Source: JAGOCV01 sp049445855 (lineage in GTDB: Bacteria; Pseudomonadota; Gammaproteobacteria; Burkholderiales; Burkholderiaceae_C). From it: a stretch of DNA of 64,000 nt. Below are positions 44,636 to 53,893 of this stretch, one piece after another (the stretch's first letter is position 1; each line of letters starts with the position of its first letter). The DNA is taken from contig NZ_JBMSDV010000007.1 in the NCBI RefSeq assembly GCF_049445855.1, positions 62,001 through 126,000 on the forward strand. The letters run 5' to 3'. Both the position numbers and the translations under genes were made by a program. Under the pieces are notes generated by a model that saw only the letters and a list, made by a program, of their open reading frames with translations, was not told the origin of the DNA and searched no databases.

Positions 44636-45433
44636 TTACTGCTTGTAGCTGGCGTCGATGCGGTCGACCTGGCGAACGAGGGCGTCGAACACGTCACGGC
44701 CTGCGCCGTGGTTGGGGTTGAACTGGAGCGAATCGCGCGTGCACTTCTGTGCGATGTCTTCAGGGATCGGGATGGGCGCACCCATCGACAGCGTGGCCAG
44801 CTGGATTTCGCAGGCGCGCTGCAGCGTCCACAGCACGGCAAACGTCTGCGACAGCGTCTTGCCCCAAGCCAGCAGGCCGTGGTTGCGCAGGATGACGGCG
44901 TTGCAGTTACCGATGCTCCTGAGCAGGCGCGGCCCTTCCTCGGCATGGATGGTGATGCCTTCGAAGTCGTGGTACGCCAGCATGCCGTGCAGCTGCGCGG
45001 TGTAGAAGTTGGTCTGCTGCAAACCGCCCTGCACGCAGGCCACGGCGACGCCGGCGGTCGTGTGCGTGTGCATCACGCAGTGCGCGCCGGGCAATCCGTC
45101 ATGGATGGCTGCGTGCACCGTGAAACCGGCCGGGTTCACCGGGTAGGGCGAGCCGTCCAGCACCTTGCCCTGCAGGTCGATCTTCACCAGGTTGCTGGCG
45201 GTCACTTCGGAGTAATGCAGGCCGAAAGGATTGATGAGGAACTGCTTCTCGTTGCCCGAAACACTGTCCGGCAGCCGCACCGTGATGTGGTTGTAGATCA
45301 TCTCGGTCCACCCCAGCATCGCGAAGACGCGGTAGCACGCGGCCAGGTCGAGGCGCGCGGACCATTCGTCCGGATGCATGCCGGCCGGGGCGGCCGAGCG
45401 GGGTGAGGTGGCGGGCTTGAGGACAGCGTTCAT
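44636..45433 (-). CDS. Class II aldolase/adducin-family protein
   Basis: A 265-residue zinc-dependent aldolase-fold protein. The metal site is visible as HTHTTAG (near residue 122) and a later histidine in RNHGLLAWG; a conserved Glu-like position in the aldolase loop is not certain. Related enzymes act on fuculose-phosphate, hydroxyketoacids or, in other members, as decarboxylases of aromatic acids. It lies 15 nt after a Bug protein gene, so a role in breaking down a hydroxylated acid is likely, but the substrate is unknown. Confidence 0.82.
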   Translation of the reverse strand: MNAVLKPATSPRSAAPAGMHPDEWSARLDLAACYRVFAMLGWTEMIYNHITVRLPDSVSGNEKQFLINPFGLHYSEVTASNLVKIDLQGKVLDGSPYPVNPAGFTVHAAIHDGLPGAHCVMHTHTTAGVAVACVQGGLQQTNFYTAQLHGMLAYHDFEGITIHAEEGPRLLRSIGNCNAVILRNHGLLAWGKTLSQTFAVLWTLQRACEIQLATLSMGAPIPIPEDIAQKCTRDSLQFNPNHGAGRDVFDALVRQVDRIDASYKQ

Positions 45434-45448
45434 GGCAACTCCGGTTGG

Positions 45449-46438
45449 CTAGCTCTCGGCGGTGAAGCCGATCATTTTCACGAGGGGACCCCAGCGATCG
45501 GTGTCCGCCTTGAGGCGGGCCGCGAGTTCGGCGGGGGTGGACGATTTCGCTTCGAGGCCCATGGCTGCGAGGCCATTGACCGTCTCTGGCGCGGCGAGCG
45601 CGGCGCGCACGGCGGCATTGAGGCGCGTGACGACGTCGGTCGGCGTTTTCGCGGGCACGTAGAAACCGAACCATTCGTCATAGACGAAGTCCTTCAGGCC
45701 CTGCTCGACCAGCGTGGGCGTGTTGGGCGCGAACTGGCTGCGTTTGGCACCGGACGCGGCGAGCAGGCGGCACTTGCCGGCCTGCACATGCTGCGTGAAT
45801 TCGCCGATCGGGCCGCTCACCGCAGGAATCTGGCCGCCGATCATGTCGAGGATGGCGGGCTGCGTGCCACGGTACGGCACGTGCTTCAGGTCCACCTTGC
45901 CGTGCTTGCCGATCAGGTCGCCGATGAAGTGTGGCGTGGAGCCGGCCGCGGGTGAACCGTAGCTCGCCTGGCCCGGGTTGGCGCGGCACCAGTCGAGGAA
46001 CTCGGGGATCGACTTGACCGAGGCCGGCACGGCCGGGCCGACGCCGAAGCCGAAGTCGAACGTGCAGCCGAGCGACACGGGCGACAGGTCGGCCACCGGG
46101 TCGTAGGGAAGCTTCTTGTAGATGTGCGGATAGATGCCGAGCATGGACATCGGCGTCTGCAGCATGGTGTTGCCGTCCGGCGGCGCGGACTTCACGAACT
46201 GCACGGCGATCTGGCCACCCGCACCGGTGCGGTTCTCCACGAACGCGGCCTTGGCATAGCCGGGCACCACGCGCTCGGCCACGCGGCGGCAGATGGTGTC
46301 GGACGTGCCGCCGGCGGTGAAGCCGGTGATGATCTTCAGCGTTTCGACTTGTGCCTGCGCCCAGGCGGCCTGGCCGATGCCCGCGAGCAGCGCCGAAGCG
46401 CCTGCGGACTGGATGATCTGGCGACGGGATACGTTCAT
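45449..46438 (-). CDS. Bug/TctC-family periplasmic solute-binding protein
   Basis: A 329-residue tripartite tricarboxylate-type receptor. It has a Tat-like signal peptide (MNVSRRQIIQSAGASALLAG, cut near AWAQ), then GFTAGGTSDTICRR, VENRTGAGGQIAVQFV and HVPYRGTQPAILDMIGG. No TctA/TctB membrane genes are near, so the partner must be elsewhere. It sits between the IlvD-like dehydratase (29 nt) and the class II aldolase (15 nt) in the hpa-headed run, so it probably binds a carboxylic acid that feeds this pathway. Confidence 0.88.
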   Translation of the reverse strand: MNVSRRQIIQSAGASALLAGIGQAAWAQAQVETLKIITGFTAGGTSDTICRRVAERVVPGYAKAAFVENRTGAGGQIAVQFVKSAPPDGNTMLQTPMSMLGIYPHIYKKLPYDPVADLSPVSLGCTFDFGFGVGPAVPASVKSIPEFLDWCRANPGQASYGSPAAGSTPHFIGDLIGKHGKVDLKHVPYRGTQPAILDMIGGQIPAVSGPIGEFTQHVQAGKCRLLAASGAKRSQFAPNTPTLVEQGLKDFVYDEWFGFYVPAKTPTDVVTRLNAAVRAALAAPETVNGLAAMGLEAKSSTPAELAARLKADTDRWGPLVKMIGFTAES

Positions 46439-46467
46439 GGCTTGTCTCCTGGAAATATCTGTGTGGA

Positions 46468-48210
46468 TCAGGATTCGTCGCGCAGCCAGGTGACCGCGCC
46501 CGAATGGGTGACGGCCCCCTGATGGCTCGGACGGACCGTTGCCGCGTATTTTTCCAGCAGCCCGCCCAGCGGCGCCCCCGTGTTTACGCCACGTCCGGCC
46601 TTCAGTTCTGCCAGCCGTTTCGCGATTTCCTCTTCCGTCAGGTCGACCGAAATGCTTCTTGCATCCGGCCGCGCATCGATTCGCACGATGTCGCCGTTGC
46701 GCAGGATGGCGATCGGCCCACCGTCCGCCGCCTCGGGCCCGGCGTAGCCGATGCATAGCCCACGCGTCGCGCCCGAGAAGCGCCCGTCCGTCAGCAGCGC
46801 GACCTTGTCGCCCATGCCCTGGCCGTAGAGCAGGGCGGTAAGGCCCAGCATTTCGCGCATGCCGGGGCTGCCCTTGGGCCCTTCGTTGCGGATGACGATC
46901 ACGTCGCCCGGTTCGTAGCGCATGTTCTGCACGGCGGTCTGGGCTTCTTCCTCGTTCTCGAACACGCGGGCCGGGCCGGTGTGGGCGAGGGTCTTGAGGC
47001 CGGCGGTCTTGAGCAGCGCGCCGTCGGGGCAGAGGTTGCCCTTGAGCACGGCCAGACCCCCGTCGGGCGTGAGGGCGTTCGCCACGTCGCGCACCACCTT
47101 GCCGTCCGGCGCGTTGGCCTCGGCCAGCTCCTCGGCCAGCGTGCGGCCGGTGAAGGTGAGCACGTCGCCGTGCACGAAACCCTGGTTCATCAGCTCGCGC
47201 AGGATCACGCCGGCACCGCCGATGTAATACACGTCGCGCGCCAGGTACTTGCCCCCCGGGCGCAGATCGGCGATGAGCGGCGTGCGCGCAAAGATTTCGG
47301 CCACATCGTCGAGGTGGAACCTGATGCCGGCCTCGTGCGCGATCGCCGGGATGTGCAGCGCTGCATTCGTGGAGCCACCTGTAGCCGAAACCAGCGCGCA
47401 GGCGTTTTCCAGCGCCTTGCGCGTCACGATGTCACGCGGCAGCGGGCCGCCACCTTCGACGCTCTTCATCACTGCGTCCATCAGCTTCTTCGCGGTGCGG
47501 CGCATCAGCGGCGCGCGTTCGCTGAAGACGGCGGGCACCATGCTCGAGCCGATCGGTGCGAGGCCGAGCGCCTCGCTCACCATGCCCATGGTGTTGGCGG
47601 TGAACTGGCCTGCGCACGCGCCGGCGGTGGGCAGGCAGGCGTGACTCACGTCGCTGAGTTCCTGCATCGTCGCGTCGCCCGCGAGCACCTTGCCGATGGC
47701 CTCGTAGGTGTCGACGACGTTCAGGTCGCGGCCGTCGGGACCGGGCGTCTGGCCGGGCAGGGCGGAGCCGCCGTGCACGAACACGCTGGGCACGTTGCAG
47801 CGCACCATGCCCATCATCAGGCCCGGCAGGTTCTTGTCGCACGCGCCGATGGCGAAGATGCCGTCCCATTGATGCCCGCGCACCGAGGCCTCGACGCTGT
47901 CGGCGATGAGCTCGCGCGAGATGAGCGAGAAGCGCATGCCCGAATGCGCCATGGTCAGGCCGTCGCTCACCGACACCACCGGGCATTCGTGCGGCATGCC
48001 GCCGGCCGCGTAGATGCCGGTCTTGGCATGCTGCGCCTGGTCGCGCAGGTTCATGTTGCAGGGGCTCATCTCGCCGCCCGTATGGAACACGCCGACGTGC
48101 GGGCGCTCGATGTCCTCGTCGTCCAGCCCCAGCCCATAGAGGAAGCTGCGCGTGGTCGCGCGGATGGTGCCTTCGTAGATGGTGGCGGAGCGGAATTTCT
48201 TCGTGGTCAT
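46468..48210 (-). CDS. IlvD/Edd-family dehydratase
   Basis: A 580-residue [Fe-S] dehydratase. The cluster cysteines are in GEMSPCNMNL (about residue 51), GACDKNLPG (about 123) and GACAGQFTANT (about 196), and the terminal lid serine region is LTDGRFSGATRGLCIGY. It could be dihydroxy-acid dehydratase (branched-chain amino acid synthesis) or a paralogue acting on a sugar acid or aldonate. The catabolic setting, between an SDR and a Bug protein, favours the latter, so no symbol is given. 21 nt separate it from the SDR. Confidence 0.85.
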   Translation of the reverse strand: MTTKKFRSATIYEGTIRATTRSFLYGLGLDDEDIERPHVGVFHTGGEMSPCNMNLRDQAQHAKTGIYAAGGMPHECPVVSVSDGLTMAHSGMRFSLISRELIADSVEASVRGHQWDGIFAIGACDKNLPGLMMGMVRCNVPSVFVHGGSALPGQTPGPDGRDLNVVDTYEAIGKVLAGDATMQELSDVSHACLPTAGACAGQFTANTMGMVSEALGLAPIGSSMVPAVFSERAPLMRRTAKKLMDAVMKSVEGGGPLPRDIVTRKALENACALVSATGGSTNAALHIPAIAHEAGIRFHLDDVAEIFARTPLIADLRPGGKYLARDVYYIGGAGVILRELMNQGFVHGDVLTFTGRTLAEELAEANAPDGKVVRDVANALTPDGGLAVLKGNLCPDGALLKTAGLKTLAHTGPARVFENEEEAQTAVQNMRYEPGDVIVIRNEGPKGSPGMREMLGLTALLYGQGMGDKVALLTDGRFSGATRGLCIGYAGPEAADGGPIAILRNGDIVRIDARPDARSISVDLTEEEIAKRLAELKAGRGVNTGAPLGGLLEKYAATVRPSHQGAVTHSGAVTWLRDES

Positions 48211-48231
48211 GTCTCTTCCTTGTTTTTTTCT

Positions 48232-49056
48232 TCAGCCCGCATTGAGGTGCAGGCCGTTGTCCATCTTGATCACCTCGCCCGTCATGCCGGGCATGCGCGC
48301 AGCGACGAACCAGGCCAGCGCGGCCACCTCTTCGGGCTGCGAGACGCGCTTGAGCACGGAGCTTTCCGTCTGCATGGCGACCACGCGCGCATGGTCCGCT
48401 TCACCCAGGACGCGGCTCGGAAGACCGCCTTCGACGAAACCCGGCGCGATGGCGTTCACGCGGATGTGCGGCGCGAGTGCGCGGGCCATGGCGAGTGTCA
48501 TCGTGTTCACCGCGCCCTTCGAGGCGGCATACGCCACCGACGAACCGCGCCCGAGCACGCTGCCGATGGAAGAGATGTTCACGACCGCGCTGGAGCCGGA
48601 GTCGGCAGCGCTCGCGTGCAGCGCATCGGCGCAGGCCCGCGTCATCTGGTGCATGCCGACCACGTTCACGTCGTAGGTGCGGTGAAACTCTTCGGCGTCC
48701 AGCGCGTCGAGGTCTGCGTGCGGGATGAACCGCGTCGTGCCCGCGCAGTTCACCAGCGCGTCGATGCGCGAGAAGCGTTGCAGCGTGGCGCGTGCGGCTT
48801 CCCTGCAGCTGTCGTCGCTGCGCACATCGAGTGGCTGCAGCAGCACGCTGGCGCCTGCGCCTGTGCATTCGTTCGCCACCGCATTCGCTTCAGTGGCCTG
48901 TGTGTCGCCGAACCAGCAGATCACCACATTCCAGCCGCGTCGCGCGAACTCGCGCGCGCACGCTGCGCCGATGCCGGTGGCGGCACCCGTCACCACGCAC
49001 ACGGGGGCGCTGCGGCTGTCGGCGAACGTGCGGGTGTCCGGCATGGCGTCGGGCAT
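48232..49056 (-). CDS. Short-chain dehydrogenase/reductase
   Basis: A 274-residue classical SDR: VVTGAATGIGAACAREF, NCAGTTRF, and the catalytic YAASKGAVNTM. It lies 21 nt after hpaI and 21 nt before the ilvD-like gene, so it is probably co-transcribed. It may reduce or oxidise a hydroxylated intermediate. The N-terminus carries about 15 extra residues, and a later start is possible. The specific substrate cannot be read from sequence. Confidence 0.85.
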   Translation of the reverse strand: MPDAMPDTRTFADSRSAPVCVVTGAATGIGAACAREFARRGWNVVICWFGDTQATEANAVANECTGAGASVLLQPLDVRSDDSCREAARATLQRFSRIDALVNCAGTTRFIPHADLDALDAEEFHRTYDVNVVGMHQMTRACADALHASAADSGSSAVVNISSIGSVLGRGSSVAYAASKGAVNTMTLAMARALAPHIRVNAIAPGFVEGGLPSRVLGEADHARVVAMQTESSVLKRVSQPEEVAALAWFVAARMPGMTGEVIKMDNGLHLNAG

Positions 49057-49077
49057 GGCGTTGTTTCCCGTGACGGC

Positions 49078-49911
49078 TCAGTACACCTTGTTGGTCGTCG
49101 ATGTCACGGCCGGTGCGGCCGCGCTCGACTTGAATTTCGCCGCGAGCTCGGTGATGCCGCGCACGAGGATCGAGGTGTCCAGCCCCACGGCGACATACAG
49201 CGCACCGAGTTCGAGATAGCGGCGCGCCAGCTTCTCGTCGGGCGTGAGGATGCCCGGGGCCTTGCCCGCCGCCAGGATGCGGCGGATGGCATCTTCGATG
49301 GCACCCTGCACTTCGGTGTGGCCGGGGTTGCCGACATGGCCCATCGAGGCCGACAGGTCGGCCGGGCCGATGAACACACCGTCCACGCCGTCCACGGCGG
49401 CAATCGCGTCGAGGTTGTCGAGCGCGGTACGCGTCTCGGCCTGCACCAGCAGGCAGACCCGCTCGTTGGCTTCCTTCACATAGTTGGGGTAGCGGCCCCA
49501 GCGCGATGCACGGGCTCCGGCCATGCCACGGATGCCGCCCTTGCCATCGGCCTGCGGGTAGCGCATGGCACGCACCAGCGTCTCGGCCTGCTCGACGGTG
49601 TCCACCATCGGCACGAGGATGGTCTGCACGCCGACATCGAGGTACTGTTTGATCAGCATCTCGCCCACATGGCCGTGGCCCATCGGGACGCGCGCGATCG
49701 CGTGCGTGTCGCTGTAGGGCGCGATGGCCTGCAGCTGCGCAAGGATGGACGGCACGTCGTTGGGCGAATGCTCGCCGTCGATCAACACCCAATCGAAGCC
49801 CGCACCCGCGCAGATCTCGGCGGTATAGGCGCTGGCGAGGCTGAGCCAGAGACCGATCTGCGGTGTCTTCGCGGCGATGGCCTGCTTGAAACGGTTCGGC
49901 GGTGTCTGCAT
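49078..49911 (-). CDS. hpaI: 4-hydroxy-2-oxoheptanedioate aldolase (HpaI/HpcH)
   Basis: A 277-residue class II pyruvate aldolase. It cleaves 4-hydroxy-2-oxoheptane-1,7-dioate to pyruvate and succinate semialdehyde, the last step of the homoprotocatechuate route. Key features: DWVLIDGEHSPND near residue 40 (catalytic His), RVPMGHGH, and the metal-binding VQAETRTALDN with later VFIGPADLSASMG. Length matches E. coli HpcH. It lies 41 nt after hpaH. Substrate specificity in this family is broad, so the assignment leans on the operon. Confidence 0.9.
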   Translation of the reverse strand: MQTPPNRFKQAIAAKTPQIGLWLSLASAYTAEICAGAGFDWVLIDGEHSPNDVPSILAQLQAIAPYSDTHAIARVPMGHGHVGEMLIKQYLDVGVQTILVPMVDTVEQAETLVRAMRYPQADGKGGIRGMAGARASRWGRYPNYVKEANERVCLLVQAETRTALDNLDAIAAVDGVDGVFIGPADLSASMGHVGNPGHTEVQGAIEDAIRRILAAGKAPGILTPDEKLARRYLELGALYVAVGLDTSILVRGITELAAKFKSSAAAPAVTSTTNKVY

Positions 49912-49952
49912 GTGGTGCTTTCTCGTGGGTGCGCTTGCTCTTGCCGGCAGTA

Positions 49953-50753
49953 TCAGACGAAACGGAAATCGAAGCTGCCCAGCGGGCCGTAGTCAGCGTT
50001 GAACAGGTCACCGCGCTTCGCCGGTGCCGGCTTGGTGAACGAACCCGACAGCACGACTTCGCCGGCTTCCAGGTACTCGCCCCAGGGGGCGAGCTTCATC
50101 GCGAGCCAGGCCACGCCGATGGCGGGGTTGCCCTGCACGCCGGCGGCAAGGCCCGTCTCTTCCACCACCCCGTTCTGGCGGAGGATGGCGCCGCACCACG
50201 GCAGGTTCACCTCGCGCGGCTTGACTTTCTTTCCAGCCACCACGATGCCCGCATTGGCCGCGTTGTCGGAGATGGTGTCGAACACCTTGCGCGGCACCTT
50301 GGTGTGGCGGTCGAACTGCTCGATGCGCGAGTCGATGATCTCGATGGCCGGCGTCACGTAGTCGGTGGCGTCGAGCACGTCCTCCACGCTGATCCGGTCG
50401 CCCTGCAGCTTGCGTTTGAGTACGAAGGCCATTTCCACTTCCACGCGCGGCGCGATGAAATGGTCGAACGGGATGTCGCCCGGCTCGAAGAACATGTCGT
50501 CCAGCAGCGTGCCGTAGTCGGGCTCGTCGATCTGGCTGGACTGCTGCATGGCGCGCGAGGTCAGGCCGATCTTGTGGCCACGCACCGTGCGGCCCCCGGC
50601 GATCTTCATCTTCACCCACTCACGCGAGATGGCGTAACCATCCTCGATGGTCATCCCGGGAAAGCGCTTGGAGAAGTGCTCGATCTGCCTGCGCGACTTT
50701 TCGCTCTCGTTGAGTTCGTTTGCGAGTTGCGCGATGAGTTCGGGGGTGAACAT
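49953..50753 (-). CDS. hpaH: 2-oxohept-4-ene-1,7-dioate hydratase (HpaH)
   Basis: A 266-residue hydratase of the FAH-related MhpD family, adding water to the dienoate. It contains GHKIGLTSRAMQQSSQIDEPDYGTLL near residue 60 and the metal-binding PRVEVEMAFVL, with ATDYVTPAIEIIDSR after. The length and motif order match HpaH rather than MhpD. Only 4 nt separate it from hpaF, consistent with one transcript. Confidence 0.92.
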   Translation of the reverse strand: MFTPELIAQLANELNESEKSRRQIEHFSKRFPGMTIEDGYAISREWVKMKIAGGRTVRGHKIGLTSRAMQQSSQIDEPDYGTLLDDMFFEPGDIPFDHFIAPRVEVEMAFVLKRKLQGDRISVEDVLDATDYVTPAIEIIDSRIEQFDRHTKVPRKVFDTISDNAANAGIVVAGKKVKPREVNLPWCGAILRQNGVVEETGLAAGVQGNPAIGVAWLAMKLAPWGEYLEAGEVVLSGSFTKPAPAKRGDLFNADYGPLGSFDFRFV

Positions 50754-50757
50754 GGCG

Positions 50758-51210
50758 TCAGGCCTTGTTGAAAAGCGGGTGGAGGTTGCTGTGCTTGGCG
50801 TCGAAGACTTCGTGGCCTTCGTCCACCTGCAGCGTGATGCCGATGCGGCGCTGCTCGAACAGCTTCGCGAAGTGCTCGCGCGTGGCGGCGATCAGCAGGT
50901 CGCCCGCGCGCTTCTGCGTGGCGGCAGTGCGGCCGCGGGCCATGCGCACGTTGAGGTACACGAATGCATAGTCGCCGGCGCCGCCCGTGCCGGCCGCGTG
51001 CGTCCCGGCGGCAAGCCCGGCCTTGCCGCCGTCGGCGATCGCGTAGTGCGCAGCAGGATAGGCCAGCACGCGCGTGCCGCCGGTCGGGAAGACCTGCTTG
51101 CCGTCTTCGTCCTTCACCGTGAGCATGGTGTCGGCGAGTGTGCGGCACAGGGCTGTCATGTCGGTCTCCCTGTCGAGCTGGCCGGTGTAGAGGATCACGA
51201 GGTGGGGCAT
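50758..51210 (-). CDS. hpaF: 5-carboxymethyl-2-hydroxymuconate isomerase (HpaF)
   Basis: A 150-residue tautomerase-like protein (MPHLVILYTGQLDRETDM ... GDLLIAATREHFAKLFEQRR), with the N-terminal proline after Met that is catalytic in this family. It isomerises 5-carboxymethyl-2-hydroxymuconate. Typical HpcD is about 125 residues, so this version has an extra loop (GGAGDYAFVYLNVRMARGRT region). It starts 14 nt after hpaD. Confidence 0.87.
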   Translation of the reverse strand: MPHLVILYTGQLDRETDMTALCRTLADTMLTVKDEDGKQVFPTGGTRVLAYPAAHYAIADGGKAGLAAGTHAAGTGGAGDYAFVYLNVRMARGRTAATQKRAGDLLIAATREHFAKLFEQRRIGITLQVDEGHEVFDAKHSNLHPLFNKA

Positions 51211-51224
51211 GGAAAATTTCCTGT

Positions 51225-52052
51225 TCAGACCACGTTCATCACGGCGGCCGTGCAGGTCACCGCGAAGATCGGGATCGGCTTGAAGTGCAGCACCTCGGCC
51301 TTGCCGCGAGCAGCCGCCGCGACCGAGATGAAGGTGCGGATCTCGAAGCCGCCCTGGCCGGCTTCGCGGTAGGTGGCCGCGTCGCCGTAGCGCTCGGTCG
51401 AGAGCAGCGCGTCCTTGTCGTTGGCGCACCACTTGTCCATGAACTCGCGGTCCCACGCTTCGTTGACCTTGCCCGAATCGGGCGTGGCCGGCCAGTGCGA
51501 GATGCCGCCAGTGCCGATGATGGCGATGCGCTCGGGAACGCTGTCGCAGGCGCGGCGCAGCGCTTCGCCGAACGCCCAGGCGCGGTGCAGCGGCGTGAGC
51601 GGCGGGCCCTGGCAGTTGATGTTCACCGGGATGATTTTCTTGTCGTACTTCGGCGTGAGGAAGTTGAGCGGCACCATGATGCCGTGATCGAACTTCCATT
51701 CCTCGGCGAAAGCCACGTCCACCGTCTGCATCACTTCGCGGATGATGCGCTGCGACAGCGCGGCATCACCGGGGATCTTCGTCTTTTCGATGCCCAGCCA
51801 CTTCGGGTCCTCGATCGGGCCTTCGTAGCTGTCGGCCATGCCCATCGCATACGCAGGCATGTTGTTCATGAAGAAGTTGGCGAAGTGCTCGGCCGCAATC
51901 ACGATGACGGCGTCAGGCTTCGCGGCCTCCAGCTGCTCGCCCATGCGGTGGAACTGCTTGTGGAACTCGTCCTTGACGGCGGGGTCGGCGAGATGCGCGC
52001 GGCCGGTGATGCCCGGCGCATGGCTGCAGATGCCAGCGAATACAAGACTCAT
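51225..52052 (-). CDS. hpaD: Class III extradiol dioxygenase, HpaD/LigB type
   Basis: A 275-residue LigB-superfamily ring-cleaving dioxygenase. Iron ligands are expected from ICSHAPGITGR (His near 11), VIAAEHFANFFMNN (His near 56) and a later Glu near 240 (VLHFKPIPIF region). In the hpa context it cleaves homoprotocatechuate (3,4-dihydroxyphenylacetate) at the 2,3 position. Next to it is a separate LigA-like gene, which E. coli HpcB does not have, so this looks like a LigAB-type two-subunit enzyme. GGGAG precedes the ATG. Confidence 0.87.
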   Translation of the reverse strand: MSLVFAGICSHAPGITGRAHLADPAVKDEFHKQFHRMGEQLEAAKPDAVIVIAAEHFANFFMNNMPAYAMGMADSYEGPIEDPKWLGIEKTKIPGDAALSQRIIREVMQTVDVAFAEEWKFDHGIMVPLNFLTPKYDKKIIPVNINCQGPPLTPLHRAWAFGEALRRACDSVPERIAIIGTGGISHWPATPDSGKVNEAWDREFMDKWCANDKDALLSTERYGDAATYREAGQGGFEIRTFISVAAAARGKAEVLHFKPIPIFAVTCTAAVMNVV

Positions 52053-52077
52053 GTCGGTCTCCCAGTTGTCGCCGGCG

Positions 52078-52404
52078 TCAGACGCCCGCGACCTTTTCGT
52101 CCATGGTGGTGGTCATGGTGTACACACCGGCGCGCACCGGGCCGTACTTGCGAACGCCTTCGCGCATGGCCTCGATGTAGTCGGCCCACGGCACACCCAG
52201 CAGCGGCGCGAAGTGCATCAGCAGCTGGCCGTTGCAGCCGAGCACATACAGCTTGCCGATGTCGCCTTCGAGGATCGCCGTGCGTTCCTCGTCGGTGAGG
52301 TCGTAGTCCTTCAGCAGCGCTTCCTTGTCGTTGCGGAAACGCTCGAGCACCTGCGGTTCGCGGTTGAGGTGGTAGAGGAATTTCTGCATGCTGTAGAGGC
52401 TCAT
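52078..52404 (-). CDS. LigA-like small subunit of the extradiol dioxygenase
   Basis: A 108-residue helical protein resembling the alpha subunit (LigA) of protocatechuate 4,5-dioxygenase: YSMQKFLYHLNREPQVLERF, LKDYDLTDEERTAILEGD, and the tail LGVPWADYIEAMREGV. LigA caps the active site of LigB in protocatechuate 4,5-dioxygenase. Here it lies 25 nt before the HpaD-type gene. In classical hpa clusters no such subunit exists, so this gene makes the locus unusual. GGGAG 8 nt before ATG supports the start. Confidence 0.85.
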   Translation of the reverse strand: MSLYSMQKFLYHLNREPQVLERFRNDKEALLKDYDLTDEERTAILEGDIGKLYVLGCNGQLLMHFAPLLGVPWADYIEAMREGVRKYGPVRAGVYTMTTTMDEKVAGV

Positions 52405-52432
52405 GATGCCGCTCCCGGTGTGTCTGGATGTC

Positions 52433-53893
52433 TTATACGCCCCAGTGCGGGATGTGGTGCGAACCCATGGACACGGCGATGTTCTTCGGCTCGCAGAACA
52501 CTTCGTAGCTCCAGGTGCCGCCTTCGCGGCCGGTGCCGCTGGCCTTGGTGCCGCCGAAAGGCTGGCGCAGGTCGCGCACGTTCTGGCTGTTGACGAAGCA
52601 CATGCCGGCTTCCACGGCGGCTGCCACGCGGTGTGCGCGACCGATGTTCTCGGACCACACATAGCTGGAGAGGCCGTACTGGATGTCGTTGGCAATGCGG
52701 ATCGCGTCGGCCTCGTCCTTGAACGGGATCATGCAGGCCACGGGGCCGAAGATTTCGTCCTGCGCGATCTTCATGCGGTTGTCCACGTCGGCGAACACGG
52801 TGGGCGGCACGTAGTTGCCGTTCTTCACGCGATCGGGCAGGTTGGCCACAGTAGTGCCGCCGCACAGCATGGTGGCGCCTTCCTTCTGGCCGAGTTCGAT
52901 GTAGCTGCGCACCTTGGCGAGATGGCCCTGGCTGATCATCGGGCCGATGATGGTCTTTTCGTCGAGCGGGTCGCCCACGACGATCTTCTTCGCGCGTTCC
53001 ACGAACTTCGCGACGAAGTCGGCGTAGATCGACTGCTGCACGATGATGCGGCTGCCCGCCGTGCAACGCTCGCCGTTGTTGGAGAAGATCATGAACACCG
53101 CGGCGTCGAGCGCGCGGTCGAGGTTCGCGTCGTCGAACACGATGAACGGGCTCTTGCCGCCGAGTTCCATGCTGAACTTCTTGAGTCCCGCAGACTGCAC
53201 GATGCGGTTGCCGGTGGCCGTGGATCCGGTGAACGAGATGGCGCGCACGTCGCGGTGCTGCACCAGCGGCTCACCCGCCTCCTTGCCGTACCCGTGCACG
53301 AGGTTGAGCACGCCGGGCGGGATGCCGGCTTCGAGTGCGAGCTCGCCCAGGCGGGCGGCCGTCATGGGTGAGAGCTCGCTCATCTTGAGCACGGCGGTGT
53401 TGCCGAAGGCCAGGCACGGTGCGACCTTCCAGGTGGCGGTCATGAACGGCACGTTCCACGGGCTGATGAGCGCACACACGCCGACCGGATGGAACAGCGT
53501 GTAGTTCAGGTGCGTCTCCGTGGGGTAGGTGTGGCCATCCACGCGTGTGCACATCTCGGCGAAGTAGTAGAAGTTGTCGGCGGCGCGCGGCACGAGCTGT
53601 TTGCCGGTCTGGCCGATCACCTGGCCGCAGTCGTTGGTTTCGGTCTGCGCGATTTCCGGCACGTGCTGGGCGATCAGATCGCCGAGCTTGCGGATGATCT
53701 TCGCGCGCTGCGGCGCAGGCATACCCGCCCATTTGGGGAAGGCTTCCTTCGCAGCAGCGACGGCGGCGTTGACTTCCTGCTCGCCGCCGGAGGCGACTTC
53801 GGCCAGCACCTCCTGCGTGGCCGGGTTGACGGTTTCGAAGTAGTCGCTTCCGGCGACAGCCTTGCCGTTGATGAGGTGGTCGATCTTTTTCAT
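52433..53893 (-). CDS. hpaE: 5-carboxymethyl-2-hydroxymuconate semialdehyde dehydrogenase (HpaE)
   Basis: A 486-residue NAD-dependent aldehyde dehydrogenase. Motifs: NPATQEVLAEVASG, SPWNVPFMTATWKVAPCLAF, the catalytic Glu in MELGGKSPFIVF, the catalytic Cys in NNGERCTAGSR, and IAQDEIFGPVACM. It oxidises the semialdehyde produced by ring cleavage. The start overlaps the hpaG2 stop by 4 nt. Length and motif order match HpaE; in isolation it could be any ALDH of the betaine-aldehyde type, but the neighbours decide. Confidence 0.93.
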   Translation of the reverse strand: MKKIDHLINGKAVAGSDYFETVNPATQEVLAEVASGGEQEVNAAVAAAKEAFPKWAGMPAPQRAKIIRKLGDLIAQHVPEIAQTETNDCGQVIGQTGKQLVPRAADNFYYFAEMCTRVDGHTYPTETHLNYTLFHPVGVCALISPWNVPFMTATWKVAPCLAFGNTAVLKMSELSPMTAARLGELALEAGIPPGVLNLVHGYGKEAGEPLVQHRDVRAISFTGSTATGNRIVQSAGLKKFSMELGGKSPFIVFDDANLDRALDAAVFMIFSNNGERCTAGSRIIVQQSIYADFVAKFVERAKKIVVGDPLDEKTIIGPMISQGHLAKVRSYIELGQKEGATMLCGGTTVANLPDRVKNGNYVPPTVFADVDNRMKIAQDEIFGPVACMIPFKDEADAIRIANDIQYGLSSYVWSENIGRAHRVAAAVEAGMCFVNSQNVRDLRQPFGGTKASGTGREGGTWSYEVFCEPKNIAVSMGSHHIPHWGV

